Shown: one piece after another, positions 20,307 through 30,897 of the stretch
Layout: each line of letters starts with the position of its first letter
Position numbering within the stretch: position 1 is the first letter of the stretch
Source of the DNA: Chromohalobacter beijerinckii
GTDB lineage: Bacteria > Pseudomonadota > Gammaproteobacteria > Pseudomonadales > Halomonadaceae
DNA: 64,000 nucleotides
Direction of reading: 5' to 3'
Assembly (NCBI RefSeq): GCF_023061185.1
Contig: NZ_JAKGAK010000001.1
Location: 372,001-436,000 of the forward strand
Position numbers and translations under genes: made by a program
Notes under the pieces: model-generated
What the model was told of the DNA's origin: nothing
Database searches by the model: none
What the model saw: only the letters and a program-made list of their open reading frames with translations

Positions 20307-20329
20307 AAAGAACACGTCAGTACGTTGAT

Positions 20330-20357
20330 AAAACGCCGGGCTCTCGCCCGGCGTTTT
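20330..20357 (+). terminator. Bidirectional terminator between ompW and yqcC
   Basis: AAAACGCCGGG and CCCGGCGTTTT pair around a short loop, with T on the 3' side and A on the 5' side. It can serve ompW (plus) and yqcC (minus), which converge here. Confidence 0.92.
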
Positions 20358-20375
20358 CGTATCTGGCCATGCATC

Positions 20376-20702
20376 TCACGCCTCGGTAACCACCCGGTCT
20401 ACCTCGGCCACGGCTTCAGTAACCACGCGACGTACGCTGGGCGAGGCGTCTTTCAGCCAAGTATCCACGGCGGGCGCCACATCGCATGACGCCGGCAACG
20501 GTGACTCGGTCTCGACCAACGTTTCGAGCCGCGCCACGAAGACATAGCGCAGCCACTGCGGCATCACCATGGTATCGACGCAAAATGGCTGCTGGCTGGC
20601 AAAAGCCGCTGCGGTTGGTTCTTCCACCCGCCACATATCGACACTGCGTAATGTCGCGACCAAGTTTTCCAATGCCTTCATCAAGTCGTCATGAGCCGTC
20701 AT
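20376..20702 (-). CDS. yqcC: YqcC-family protein (DUF446)
   Basis: A 108-aa soluble protein with the family's WRVEEPTAAAFASQQPFCVD and MVMPQWLRYVFVARL blocks. The function is unknown; in many gammaproteobacteria yqcC lies next to truC, but here it stands alone between ompW and DUF3549. The C-terminus is enriched in repeated Val-Thr-Glu-Ala (RVVTEA occurs twice). Confidence 0.88.
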   Translation of the reverse strand: MTAHDDLMKALENLVATLRSVDMWRVEEPTAAAFASQQPFCVDTMVMPQWLRYVFVARLETLVETESPLPASCDVAPAVDTWLKDASPSVRRVVTEAVAEVDRVVTEA

Positions 20703-20958
20703 CTCGCCTCCTAGAAAGGGTTAAATACAACTCCATTATCGCGTTCACCCTAGGCGATTGACCACCTCGCCGATGGTTTCTCCCCAAGATGTCGTTTACC
20801 CACAGTTCATTGGGACGGGATTGTGGATAAAAGTGGGACAACCTTCGTTTGACCTTGGATGACGCCGCTTGGCAGCAAGCGTTTATTTTTTGACCAATCT
20901 AGGACTGGTCAGCGCCATCCTTGAGCGCTACAGTGCCGGCCTCGATCCCGGAGGCAGC

Positions 20959-21993
20959 ATGCAGTCGATCACCACCCTCAGTGAATTTTTCCAACGTACC
21001 GGTGCGGAAGTACGCCTTTTCGACATGGGGCGTCGCATCGCGCCTTTCGAATTCTCACGGCTCACCGAGTTCGAAGCCGGCGCCACCCCCTGGCCCTTGC
21101 CCTGGAACGGCCAAGCGCGCCTGGCATGCGCATTCCGCCTAGGCAGCGATGCCGCAAGCGAGCCCTTGATCTGGTTCTTGGCCTTGCCCCTAGATGAGCA
21201 AGGCATGCTGGTCCCCGGACCCCGTGACGCCTTCCTCGAACGCTTGGTCGAGACCCTGGGCCGCACGGTGGAAAGCGTCGGACGCGACGACGCACCGCAC
21301 ATCGACAACTTGATGCGCGACAACCCCCTGGTCTTTACCCCTGAGCTCACGCAACAAGCCGTGTTGCATGCCCAGGCCGCCCGCGACTTTGCCCAGCCAG
21401 CCAGCAAACACCATGCACTGGTCTACGCCTACCTGATCGATGCCGACACCAGCGTCGACTGGCAAATGCTCGGCCTGCAGGGAATTGCCGACCTCGTGGC
21501 CCGTCTCGAAAGTGGGGAAGAAACTCGCCTAGCCGAACGCATCCCCGTACTACCGGTCGAGGTCCTGCGACCGCTTTGCTACTGTATGGAGCATCGTGAC
21601 TTGGCTTCGGCATGCGTGGAGCCGCTTCGCGAACGCGCCGAACAAGCGGCGCGCTCAGGGGACCTCGAAACCGTATGCGCGGTAATTCGCGCCCTGGGCT
21701 GCAGCCGCGATTCCCGGGTCGGTGCCTGGTACGATACGCTACTCGATGATCCAGCGGCCTGCGGGCCCGATTTGCTCGCCGCCATGGCCGCGCGCGGCTG
21801 GATGCATCTCGAGGATGAGCAACGCTTGCCGCGATTCCTCACACGACTAGCGGAAACGCCACAAGCTAACTTTACCGCACTGGTACGTGACCTAGCGCTT
21901 GTGCCACGCTTGCGCCTACCGGTATTAATGACGCTGCGCCAAGCGAGTGCCGACTCTCCTATCGGTCTACACTTGGCCGAACTGGATCGTTGA
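20959..21993 (+). CDS. DUF3549 family protein
   Basis: A 344-aa soluble, mostly helical protein beginning with the conserved TTLSEFFQRTGAEVRLFDMG and APFEFSRLTEFEAG blocks of DUF3549. The function is unknown. The ATG at 20959 is chosen because GGAGG lies four bases upstream; the frame is open 30 codons earlier. It stands three bases before rimB, so the three genes DUF3549-rimB-rimK probably form one operon. Upstream, 20703-20958 is gene-free; I see no strong motif there. Confidence 0.85.
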   Translation: MQSITTLSEFFQRTGAEVRLFDMGRRIAPFEFSRLTEFEAGATPWPLPWNGQARLACAFRLGSDAASEPLIWFLALPLDEQGMLVPGPRDAFLERLVETLGRTVESVGRDDAPHIDNLMRDNPLVFTPELTQQAVLHAQAARDFAQPASKHHALVYAYLIDADTSVDWQMLGLQGIADLVARLESGEETRLAERIPVLPVEVLRPLCYCMEHRDLASACVEPLRERAEQAARSGDLETVCAVIRALGCSRDSRVGAWYDTLLDDPAACGPDLLAAMAARGWMHLEDEQRLPRFLTRLAETPQANFTALVRDLALVPRLRLPVLMTLRQASADSPIGLHLAELDR

Positions 21994-21996
21994 TGC

Positions 21997-22434
21997 ATGA
22001 AAGCACTGCCCTATCAAGCCAAGGCCGTCATCGGCCGGCGCGAAATGGTCACTCTGCCGGAGTTGGGCCTGACGCTGTGCGCTAAAATCGACACGGGAGC
22101 GCGCACCTCGGCGCTGCATGCCGAAGATATCGAGACGTTCGAGCGGCAAGGGCATCTTTGGGTGCGTTGCATTACGCGCAGCGGCGGTCCCGACGCCCCA
22201 TCGCATACGCTAGAACTCCCCCTGTACGACCGCCGCAAAGTCAGGAGTTCCAACGGGTTCGAGCAATGGCGCCACGTCATCCGAACGCACATGCAACTCG
22301 GGGGACTCGACTATCCTATCGAACTGACATTGACTGACCGGCGTAGCATGCGCCACCCCATGCTGCTTGGACGGCGCGCGCTGCGCCGCCTTCTGGTCGC
22401 GCCCGGCGCGGCCTTTCTGCACGGCGAGCCCTGA
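21997..22434 (+). CDS. rimB: Retropepsin-like aspartic protease RimB
   Basis: A 145-aa protein with the aspartic protease signature KIDTGARTSALHA (catalytic Asp near residue 32) and the C-terminal LLGRRAL loop of the retropepsin fold. The family was formerly called ATP-dependent zinc protease (DUF785). In Pseudomonas, RimB works with RimK and affects polyglutamate tails on ribosomal protein S6. Here it precedes rimK by 33 bases. No RimA (EAL phosphodiesterase) gene is beside it; DUF3549 occupies that place. Confidence 0.88.
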   Translation: MKALPYQAKAVIGRREMVTLPELGLTLCAKIDTGARTSALHAEDIETFERQGHLWVRCITRSGGPDAPSHTLELPLYDRRKVRSSNGFEQWRHVIRTHMQLGGLDYPIELTLTDRRSMRHPMLLGRRALRRLLVAPGAAFLHGEP

Positions 22435-22467
22435 TCCCGCCGGCATCGCTATCGAGTGGAGACGACC

Positions 22468-23376
22468 ATGCACATCGGCATTCTTTCACGCAATCGCAGA
22501 CTGTACTCGACGCGGCGTCTGATCGAGGCTGCCGAAGCGCGCGGGCACACCGCCCGGGTGGTCGATACGCTGCGCTGCTACATGAACATCGCCTCACACC
22601 GGCCGTCGATTCACTACAAAGGCGAGGAAATCGAGCCGTTCGACGCTATCGTGCCGCGCATCGGCGCCTCCGTCACCTTCTATGGCTGCGCCGTATTGCG
22701 CCAGTTCGAGATGATGAGTACCTATGTGCTCAACGACTCGGTGTCGATCACACGCTCGCGCGACAAGCTGCGCTCTCTGCAATTGCTATCACGCAAAGGG
22801 CTAGGGCTACCGGTTACCGGGTTCGCCCATTCACCGGACGATATTCCAGACCTGATCACCATGGTCAAAGGCGCGCCACTGGTCATCAAACTTCTCGAGG
22901 GCACCCAGGGCATCGGCGTGGTTCTGGCGGAAACCAACCAGGCCGCCGAATCGGTCATCCAGGCCTTCATGGGCATGAAAGCCAACATCATGGTCCAGGA
23001 ATACATCAAAGAAGCCAAAGGCGCCGATGTGCGCTGCCTGGTGATCGGCGACAAGGTGGTCGCCGCCATGAAGCGTCAGGCGCTTGAAGGTGAGTTTCGT
23101 TCCAACCTCCACCGTGGCGGTACCGCCAGCGTCATACGCATTACCCCGGAAGAGCGTTCCACGGCTATCCGCGCCGCCAAGGCAATGGGCCTGCGCGTCG
23201 CCGGTGTGGATCTACTACGCTCCAACCACGGCCCCGTGATCATGGAGGTCAATTCCTCGCCGGGCTTGCAAGGCATCGAAACCGCCACAGGCAAGGACAT
23301 TGCCGGGCAGATCATCGATTACATTGCGAAAAATGGTGTCACCCCTCGCAAAGCACCTCCCAAACCCAAGGGCTGA
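22468..23376 (+). CDS. rimK: Ribosomal protein S6--L-glutamate ligase RimK
   Basis: A 302-aa ATP-grasp ligase that adds glutamates to the C-terminus of ribosomal protein S6. Visible features include the ATP-grasp [15 protein letters not shown] loop, [18 protein letters not shown], and the Mg-binding [16 protein letters not shown]. The ATG at 22468 (MHIGILSRN) matches family starts; an in-frame GTG four codons earlier is possible. It is last of the DUF3549-rimB-rimK set and is followed by a hairpin terminator. Confidence 0.95.
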   Translation: MHIGILSRNRRLYSTRRLIEAAEARGHTARVVDTLRCYMNIASHRPSIHYKGEEIEPFDAIVPRIGASVTFYGCAVLRQFEMMSTYVLNDSVSITRSRDKLRSLQLLSRKGLGLPVTGFAHSPDDIPDLITMVKGAPLVIKLLEGTQGIGVVLAETNQAAESVIQAFMGMKANIMVQEYIKEAKGADVRCLVIGDKVVAAMKRQALEGEFRSNLHRGGTASVIRITPEERSTAIRAAKAMGLRVAGVDLLRSNHGPVIMEVNSSPGLQGIETATGKDIAGQIIDYIAKNGVTPRKAPPKPKG

Positions 23377-23386
23377 GTGGGGCATC

Positions 23387-23417
23387 CCCCGTGTGCCGTG
23401 CCACACGGGGAAATTTT
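23387..23417 (+). terminator. Intrinsic terminator after rimK
   Basis: CCCCGTGTG and CACACGGGG pair around CCGTGC and are followed by AAATTTT, so it is a usual intrinsic terminator. Confidence 0.85.
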
Positions 23418-23486
23418 CTTGCCGCCGGGGTAGCAAAACGCTGTTTCCACCCGCACAATTTGCGTCACCGGAGGAGGTGACCGCCC

Positions 23487-23921
23487 ATGTTTCTCGATAA
23501 TCGCCAAGTGGCGATGGACAGCGTGCTGGAAGCGCTGGCCGACAGTCTCGATTATTTCCAGGACAATTTCGAGCGCCTGCGTCCCGCGCTGCGCGATCGT
23601 CTGAAGCCGCATTATGAAGAGCGCGGCCAGGCCATGCGCGAGCTGCAGAAACTGGCCAAGGAACATCTCGATATTCTGCCGCGCGATGCCGACGTGGAGC
23701 GCGATGACTACCTCTGGCTATGGAGTCGTATCAAGAGTTTCGTGGGCAACGACAGCCAGGTGTTGCTAGGCGAGCTACTCGAGCAAGAGCGCGTGTTGAT
23801 GCAGGCGATGGGCACGGCATTCACCCATCCTCTCCCGGATGCCGTAGAGCCGGCACTGGAGCGCTGCTGGAAGAATTGCCGAGCGTTGATCCGCGAACTC
23901 AATGCACAGCACAAGCGCTGA
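23487..23921 (+). CDS. Helical protein of unknown function, downstream of rimK
   Basis: A 144-aa soluble, all-helical protein rich in Glu, Arg and Leu, with amphipathic heptads (DNFERLRPALRDRLK, AMRELQKLAKEHLD) that look like a bundle or coiled coil. No cysteine or metal motif stands out and I do not recognise a family. A strong GGAGGAGGT ribosome site is seen. The rimK terminator separates it from the rim operon. The C-terminus converges on the sanA-like gene with only 18 bases between. Confidence 0.7.
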   Translation: MFLDNRQVAMDSVLEALADSLDYFQDNFERLRPALRDRLKPHYEERGQAMRELQKLAKEHLDILPRDADVERDDYLWLWSRIKSFVGNDSQVLLGELLEQERVLMQAMGTAFTHPLPDAVEPALERCWKNCRALIRELNAQHKR

Positions 23922-23939
23922 TGCCAACCTCGGGCACCG

Positions 23940-24632
23940 TCACTCCTCCTTCTTGCGAATAGGCAACGTTTCAGGCGGCCCGAGAAAGTAAGGTACCCTG
24001 CCCCACAGGTAGATATCACCGACGGTCGCTGCACGTGCCAACCATTCGCGTAGCCAAAGCTGCCACTCGCCTCCAACCCGACCGTCTGGCACAGCGCACC
24101 CTTCCGCCTTCAAACCGACCGCATCGGCGATGAACAGAGCACGCGGCAAGTGCCACGCCTGCGAGATCATCAGCACGTGCTCGGCCCCGAAGACACGACG
24201 CGCCCGCACGACACTATCGAAGGTGCTGAAACCGGCATAGTCGAGCGTCATATCGTCACTATCGACGTTACGCGCACGCAATGAGCGCCACATCGAAACG
24301 GGCTCATTGTAGTAGCGCGTGCGATTGTCACCGGACAGTAAAAGGTGCTGGACACGTCCCAGGCGCAGCAGTTGCGCTGCGGCTTCCATGCGCGCGGCGA
24401 AATAGGGATTGTGGCCGCCGCCACGAAGTCCTTCGGCGGTCCCGAAGACCAGTCCGACCGGCTCGGCATCGCACACGAGCGCATCGTGATGAATACGGCC
24501 AGCCGTCTTGGCGAACACCCAGACATTGAGCGCTACCACCACGGCGAACATGAAGATCACGCCGACAAGACACCACTTGAGCAGTCGCCATCCCCACCGG
24601 ATCAGCCCCCGGCGACCGTTTTCTCGCGGCAT
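23940..24632 (-). CDS. SanA/YdcF-family membrane protein (DUF218)
   Basis: A 230-aa protein with one N-terminal membrane helix (about residues 15-40) and a periplasmic DUF218 domain: VGLVFGTAEGLRGGG, LLLSGDNRT, STFDSVVRARRVFG and ISQAWHLPRALF. SanA proteins help maintain the envelope barrier (vancomycin resistance at high temperature in E. coli). The ATG at 24632 (MPRENG) follows GGAG with six bases; an in-frame GTG at 24665 lacks a site. It is downstream of sufT on the same strand. Confidence 0.85.
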   Translation of the reverse strand: MPRENGRRGLIRWGWRLLKWCLVGVIFMFAVVVALNVWVFAKTAGRIHHDALVCDAEPVGLVFGTAEGLRGGGHNPYFAARMEAAAQLLRLGRVQHLLLSGDNRTRYYNEPVSMWRSLRARNVDSDDMTLDYAGFSTFDSVVRARRVFGAEHVLMISQAWHLPRALFIADAVGLKAEGCAVPDGRVGGEWQLWLREWLARAATVGDIYLWGRVPYFLGPPETLPIRKKEE

Positions 24633-24702
24633 GCAGATCTCCAACGAATAAGGGGCGTCAGCCACGCCCCACCATGAGAAAGAGAGCGACTAAGACCTCG
24701 TC

Positions 24703-25266
24703 CTAGAACATGCCCAGTTCCAGCCTCGCCTCCTCCGTCATCATCTCACGGCTCCAGGGCGGGTCGAAAACGATCTCGACATGCACCTTGGACACTTGCG
24801 CAGCGCCCTGAAGCTTGCGCCGGGCATCTTCGGCGATCACCTCACCCATGCCGCAGCCTGGCGCGGTTAACGTCATGCGGATGGTGACCATGGTCTCGCC
24901 ACTTAGAAGATGCTCGATACGGCATCCATAGACCAGACCCAGATCGACGATATTGACCGGAATCTCCGGGTCGAAACAAGTCCGCAGTTGCGCCCAAATG
25001 AAGGCCTCGAGTTGCTCGTCGCTGGCTCCCTCGGGCAGGGACGCACGCGACACTGCTTCGAGCCCCAGGGCATCGAGGTCGTGTCCCTCGATCAGGAACA
25101 TGCGTCCCTCGAAGCCGACACTGACCGTTCCACCCTTGGCCTGCATCACCGAGACGATACTATCCTCGGTCAAGGTCACGCTCTTGCCGAAGGGAATCGA
25201 AATCGCCTCGACATCGCGCTGCAAGGGCATTTCTTGCCCCTTGTAGAGGCTTTGCAGTTGATCCAT
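24703..25266 (-). CDS. sufT: SufT-type Fe-S assembly protein (DUF59/MIP18 family)
   Basis: A 187-aa cytosolic protein with a C-terminal DUF59 domain: FDPEIPVNIVDLGLVYG, MTLTAPGCGMGEVI (conserved Cys) and VFDPPWSREMMTEEARLELG. SufT acts as an Fe-S maturation factor alongside SUF. The ATG at 25266 (MDQLQSL) is chosen; the long open frame upstream belongs to sufS in another frame. It closes the sufBCDS run, 10 bases after sufS. Confidence 0.92.
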   Translation of the reverse strand: MDQLQSLYKGQEMPLQRDVEAISIPFGKSVTLTEDSIVSVMQAKGGTVSVGFEGRMFLIEGHDLDALGLEAVSRASLPEGASDEQLEAFIWAQLRTCFDPEIPVNIVDLGLVYGCRIEHLLSGETMVTIRMTLTAPGCGMGEVIAEDARRKLQGAAQVSKVHVEIVFDPPWSREMMTEEARLELGMF

Positions 25267-25276
25267 GCCGTCTCCG

Positions 25277-26518
25277 TTAGCGCACCATGGCGATGACTTT
25301 CTGTAAGGCCTCGACGAATGCATCGACCTCTTCCGGCGTGTTGTACGCGGCCAGAGAGGCGCGACACGTCGCATCGAGTCCCATGCTAGCAAGCATCGGT
25401 TGGGCACAATGATGCCCGGTACGAATCGCCACGCCAAGCTGATCGATCAGCAGGCCGATATCTTGGGAATGCGCGCCGTCGACCACGAACGATAGCACGC
25501 TCACCTTGTCAGGCGCCGTGCCGATCATGCGCAGGCCATCGACCGCCTGCAACTTGTCGGTGGCACGCTCGAGCAGGTGATGCTCCCACGCCGCCATCAG
25601 GTCGATGCCGGTATCCGCTATCCAGTCGAGTGCCGCCCCCAGGGCGATCACTTCCGCGATGGCCGGAGTGCCAGCCTCGAACTTGTGCGGAATCTCGCTG
25701 TAAACCGTGCCCTTCTCGAAAGACACGCGGCTGATCATCTCGCCACCGCCCTGCCAAGGCGGCATCGCCTCGAGCAAGGCCTCGCGGCCATAGAGAACGC
25801 CCACGCCGGTGGGGCCATAAGCCTTGTGGCCCGAGAACGCATAGAAGTCGACGTCCAGCGCCTGGACATCGACGCGTTGATGCGGCACCGCCTGGGCACC
25901 GTCGACCAGGATCAGCGCACCATGCTCATGCGCCGCGCGCGCCATTTCCGTCACCGGATTGACGGTGCCCAGCGCATTCGAGACGTGATTGACGCACACT
26001 AAACGCGTGCGCTCCCCCAGCATGTCCCGGTAAGCCGCTTGATCGAGCACGCCGCGCTCATCGACCGGAATCACCTTGAGCGTGACGTCCAGCGCCTCGG
26101 CCAGCATCTGCCAAGGTACGATATTCGAATGATGCTCCATCAACGAGACGATGATCTCGTCACCCGGGCGCAGATTAGCTCGACCCCAGCTATTGGCGAC
26201 TAGATTGATCGCCTCGGTGGTGCCGCGCGTGAAGACGATCTCGCGATGCGACGCCGCCCCCAGCCAAGCACGCACCTTCTCGCGCGTGCCCTCGTAAGCC
26301 GCCGTGGCCTCGTCGGCCAGGGTATGCAACCCACGATGGATGTTGGCGTTATAGCGCCGATAGTAATCGTCCAGCGTGTCGATGACCGCCGACGGCGTCT
26401 GGCTGGTCGCCGCGTTGTCCAAATAGATCAACGGCTTGCCGTGAACTTCACGTTCGAGGATCGGGAAGTCGCTACGCACACGCGCCACATCAAGCATCGT
26501 CTCGGCAAAGGCATTCAT
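25277..26518 (-). CDS. sufS: Cysteine desulfurase SufS
   Basis: A 413-aa PLP enzyme, group II cysteine desulfurase, giving persulfide sulfur for Fe-S clusters. The PLP lysine is in SGHKAYGPTG and the persulfide Cys in RTGHHCAQP; ATSQTP and TRGTTEAINLVA are also present. The ATG at 26518 (MNAFAET) is chosen; the open frame extends 31 codons upstream inside sufD. It lies four bases after sufD. No SufE or SufU partner gene is in the window. Confidence 0.96.
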   Translation of the reverse strand: MNAFAETMLDVARVRSDFPILEREVHGKPLIYLDNAATSQTPSAVIDTLDDYYRRYNANIHRGLHTLADEATAAYEGTREKVRAWLGAASHREIVFTRGTTEAINLVANSWGRANLRPGDEIIVSLMEHHSNIVPWQMLAEALDVTLKVIPVDERGVLDQAAYRDMLGERTRLVCVNHVSNALGTVNPVTEMARAAHEHGALILVDGAQAVPHQRVDVQALDVDFYAFSGHKAYGPTGVGVLYGREALLEAMPPWQGGGEMISRVSFEKGTVYSEIPHKFEAGTPAIAEVIALGAALDWIADTGIDLMAAWEHHLLERATDKLQAVDGLRMIGTAPDKVSVLSFVVDGAHSQDIGLLIDQLGVAIRTGHHCAQPMLASMGLDATCRASLAAYNTPEEVDAFVEALQKVIAMVR

Positions 26519-26522
26519 GGGC

Positions 26523-27856
<1,334 letters not shown>

Positions 27857-27860
<4 letters not shown>

Positions 27861-28609
27861 GCCGCAGACTCCTCCAGCACCCATTCATACCCACGAGCTT
27901 CGAGCTCGTTGGCAAGCTCCTTATCGCCGGACTTGACGATACGACCGTCGACCAGAACATGAACACGATCCGGCACGATGTGCTCAAGTAGACGCTGATA
28001 GTGCGTCACCATGAGAATCGCGCGATCGGCATTGCGTAGCGAGTTGATGCCCTCGGCGACCACCTTCATGGCGTCGATATCAAGCCCTGAGTCGATCTCA
28101 TCGAGCATCGCCAGCTTGGGCTGCAACACCAGCATCTGCAGGATCTCGTTGCGCTTCTTCTCACCGCCCGAGAACCCCTCGTTGACCGCACGCTGCAAGA
28201 AACTGCCGTCCATCTTCATGAAACTCAGCTGCTCGCGTACCAGCTTCATGAATTCCGGCGCCGGAATTTCCTCTTCACCACGCGCGACTCGCTGAGCGTT
28301 GAGCGCCGCCTTGAGCAGGTAGATGTTCTTCACGCCCGGAATTTCCACGGGGTACTGGAACCCCAGCAGGATACCGGCCAGCGCGCGCTCTTCGATTTCC
28401 ATTTCCAGCAGGTTCTTGCCTTCGAACAGTATTTCCCCGCTGGTTACCTCGTAACCGTCTTTACCCGCAATCACCGCCGAGAGCGTCGACTTGCCCGCCC
28501 CGTTGGGGCCCATCAAGGCATGAACCTCGCCGGGATTGACGGTCAAGTTAAGCCCCTTGAGGATTTCCGAGCCTTCCACCGTGACATGCAGATCTTTGAC
28601 TTCGAGCAT
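27857..28609 (-). CDS. sufC: Fe-S assembly ATPase SufC
   Basis: A 250-aa ABC-type ATPase: Walker A GPNGAGKST (residues 34-42), signature FSGGEKKRNEI and Walker B AMLDEIDSGLD. It is not a transporter subunit but the energising ATPase of SufBC2D. It follows sufB by 89 bases and overlaps sufD by four bases. Confidence 0.97.
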
Positions 28610-28698
28610 CTTGATACCTTGCTTGCGTTCGAGTCGCCCGGCGACTTCGATACATGGATTGAGACCTTGGCTGTGCGCCTGACGGCATCTCGGGTGCG

Positions 28699-30141
28699 TT
28701 ACCCGACTGCCCCTTCCAGCGTCACATTGAGAAGCGCCTCGGCTTCCACCGCGAATTCCATCGGCAGCTCCTGGAAGACGTCCTTGCAGAAGCCGTTGAC
28801 GATCATGTTGACGGCGTCTTCTTCGGAAATGCCGCGTGACTGGCAGTAGAACAGCTGATCCTCGCCGATCTTCGAGGTGGTCGCCTCGTGCTCCACGGTC
28901 GCCGAGCTATTGCCGATTTCCTGATACGGGAAGGTATGCGCGCCACAGCGGTCACCGATCAACAGCGAATCGCACTGCGTGAAGTTGCGCGCGTTCTTGG
29001 CCCGTGGACCGACCTTGACCAGGCCACGATACGCCTGATCGCTGCGGCCGGCGGCGATCCCCTTGGAGATGATGGTGGAGCGCGTTCCTTCGCCGATATG
29101 AATCATCTTGGTGCCGGTATCGGCCTGCTGGCGACCGTTGGTCACCGCCACGGAATAAAACTCGCCGACACTGTCCTTGCCGCGCAGCATGCAGGACGGA
29201 TACTTCCAGGTGATCGCCGAACCGGTCTCGACCTGCGTCCAACTGATCTTGGAGCGATCGCCCCGGCAATCGCCGCGCTTGGTGACGAAGTTGTAGATAC
29301 CGCCCTTGCCGTCCTCGTCACCGGGGTACCAGTTCTGGACCGTCGAGTACTTGATGTTGGCATCTTCCAGCGCCACCAGCTCGACCACCGCCGCATGCAG
29401 TTGGTTCTCGTCACGCTGCGGCGCGGTGCAGCCTTCCAGGTAGGACACTTGGGCGCGCTTGTCGCAGACGATCAGCGTACGTTCGAACTGGCCGGTATTC
29501 GCCGCATTGATGCGGAAATAAGTGGACAGCTCCATGGGGCACTCGACACCTTCGGGCACATAGACGAAGGAACCGTCAGTGAACACCGCCGAGTTGAGCG
29601 CGGCAAAGTAGTTATCGCCCTGAGGCACGACGCTACCCAGGTACTGGCGCACCAACTCCGGATACTCGCGAATCGCCTCGGAAATCGAGCAAAAGATGAC
29701 ACCCGCTTCTGCCAGCTTCTCCTTGAAGGTGGTCGTCACGGAGACGGAGTCGAACACCGCATCCACCGCGACCCCGGCCAGCGCCGCGCGCTCGTGCAGC
29801 GGAATCCCCAACTTCTCATAGGTTTCCAGGAGCTTGGGATCGACCTCGTCGAGGCTCTGCGGCTTATCTTCCTGCTTTTTGGGCGCGCTGTAATAGGAGA
29901 TCGCTTGATAATCGATAGGCGGATAGTCGAGATGCGCCCAGGAAGGCGTAGTCATCGTCAACCATTGGCGATAAGCCTCCAGGCGCCATTCCAGCATCCA
30001 CTCGGGCTCGCCTTTCTTGTTCGAGATGAAGGCGATGGTGTTTTCATCCAGCCCCGGCGGTACGGTATCGCTTTCGATGTCAGTCACGAACCCTTGGGTA
30101 TATTCGCGCTGAACAAGCTCTTCCATTTCCTGACTTGCCAT
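28699..30141 (-). CDS. sufB: Fe-S cluster scaffold subunit SufB
   Basis: A 480-aa scaffold that receives sulfur and carries the nascent cluster. Conserved blocks: [56 protein letters not shown] and RSQGIS-like [16 protein letters not shown] ribosome site (GGGAGGAGAG) lies before the ATG. First structural gene of the SUF operon, 67 bases after the regulator gene. Confidence 0.97.
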   Translation of the reverse strand: MASQEMEELVQREYTQGFVTDIESDTVPPGLDENTIAFISNKKGEPEWMLEWRLEAYRQWLTMTTPSWAHLDYPPIDYQAISYYSAPKKQEDKPQSLDEVDPKLLETYEKLGIPLHERAALAGVAVDAVFDSVSVTTTFKEKLAEAGVIFCSISEAIREYPELVRQYLGSVVPQGDNYFAALNSAVFTDGSFVYVPEGVECPMELSTYFRINAANTGQFERTLIVCDKRAQVSYLEGCTAPQRDENQLHAAVVELVALEDANIKYSTVQNWYPGDEDGKGGIYNFVTKRGDCRGDRSKISWTQVETGSAITWKYPSCMLRGKDSVGEFYSVAVTNGRQQADTGTKMIHIGEGTRSTIISKGIAAGRSDQAYRGLVKVGPRAKNARNFTQCDSLLIGDRCGAHTFPYQEIGNSSATVEHEATTSKIGEDQLFYCQSRGISEEDAVNMIVNGFCKDVFQELPMEFAVEAEALLNVTLEGAVG

Positions 30142-30208
30142 GGTGTCTCTCCTCCCGAGCGGTATGCTCTCGGCGCGTGGCCATCGCCACGGCCCCGATA
30201 TCGTCTAA

Positions 30209-30676
30209 TCAAATCTCGGCGCGACTCGCCAAGGTCACGCTCTGTATGGGCAATTGAACGGGCAGTTTCAGCGGTGCTTCCTGGGCTAGATGCGCCAGGG
30301 TCACGCTGTCGAGCAAGGTGCGAATAGCCAGCGAGACACGCTGCCAGTTATCAGCGACGCCGCAGGTGTTTACCAGATCGCAGTCGCCATCGGCGTGGCT
30401 GCACTCGGTCATCGCTACCGGCCCTTCGATGGCGCCGATGATATCGGAGGCGGTAATGGACGCCGCAGGTCGCGCCAACCGATAACCGCCCAACGAGCCG
30501 CGCCGCGATTCCAGAAGCCCGGCTCTCACCAGCATCTTCAACGTCTTGCTGACGGTGGGGTGTGGCAACTGCACCGCATCGGCCAGCTCGGTGGCGGCGT
30601 GTGCCTGCTCCGGGTAACGCGCGATCTGCGCCATTACCACGGCGGCATAGTCGGTTAGCTTGGAAAGCTTCAACAT
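30209..30676 (-). CDS. Rrf2-family regulator of the SUF operon (IscR-like)
   Basis: A 155-aa Rrf2 protein with an N-terminal winged helix (LTDYAAVVMAQIARYPEQAH, TVSKTLKMLVRAGLLESRRG) and three clustered cysteines (TECSHADGDC and NTCG, within residues 90-106) suited to hold an Fe-S cluster. It is first in the suf operon, as in many Proteobacteria, and is expected to repress suf when clusters are plentiful. An IscR type 1-like dyad lies just upstream of its start. Confidence 0.92.
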   Translation of the reverse strand: MLKLSKLTDYAAVVMAQIARYPEQAHAATELADAVQLPHPTVSKTLKMLVRAGLLESRRGSLGGYRLARPAASITASDIIGAIEGPVAMTECSHADGDCDLVNTCGVADNWQRVSLAIRTLLDSVTLAHLAQEAPLKLPVQLPIQSVTLASRAEI

Positions 30677-30698
30677 GCCCTCACTCCACGGATGCTCT

Positions 30699-30723
30699 AT
30701 TGAGGACCATTTTAGTCCTCTAT
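30699..30723 (-). promoter_or_regulatory. IscR type 1-like operator upstream of the suf operon
   Basis: On the minus strand the core reads GACTAAAATGGTC inside arms GAGGAC/GTCCTC, close to the published IscR type 1 consensus core GACTRWWWYAGTC with ATA outside. It lies about 25 bases before the regulator's ATG and covers a -10-like TAAAAT. This suggests autoregulation of the operon by the Rrf2 protein. Confidence 0.7.
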
Positions 30724-30897
30724 GGATTCGATGTGAAGAGAGCCGGCGAGTTCGCGGCTTCGAACGCTATGTTAGCGTCAAGATAACGACCGTTCGCATC
30801 AATAATGACAATTATTACCATTTGAGAAGACTATTGGCTCTTGCCTTGGGCACGATTCACCCGCACATTCGAGACAGAACTTCAGTCGGATACCGTA

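Noticed and set aside
28888-30327. A 479-codon open frame opposite sufB
   Set aside because: Shadow of the well-conserved sufB gene; it has no recognisable domain or ribosome site.
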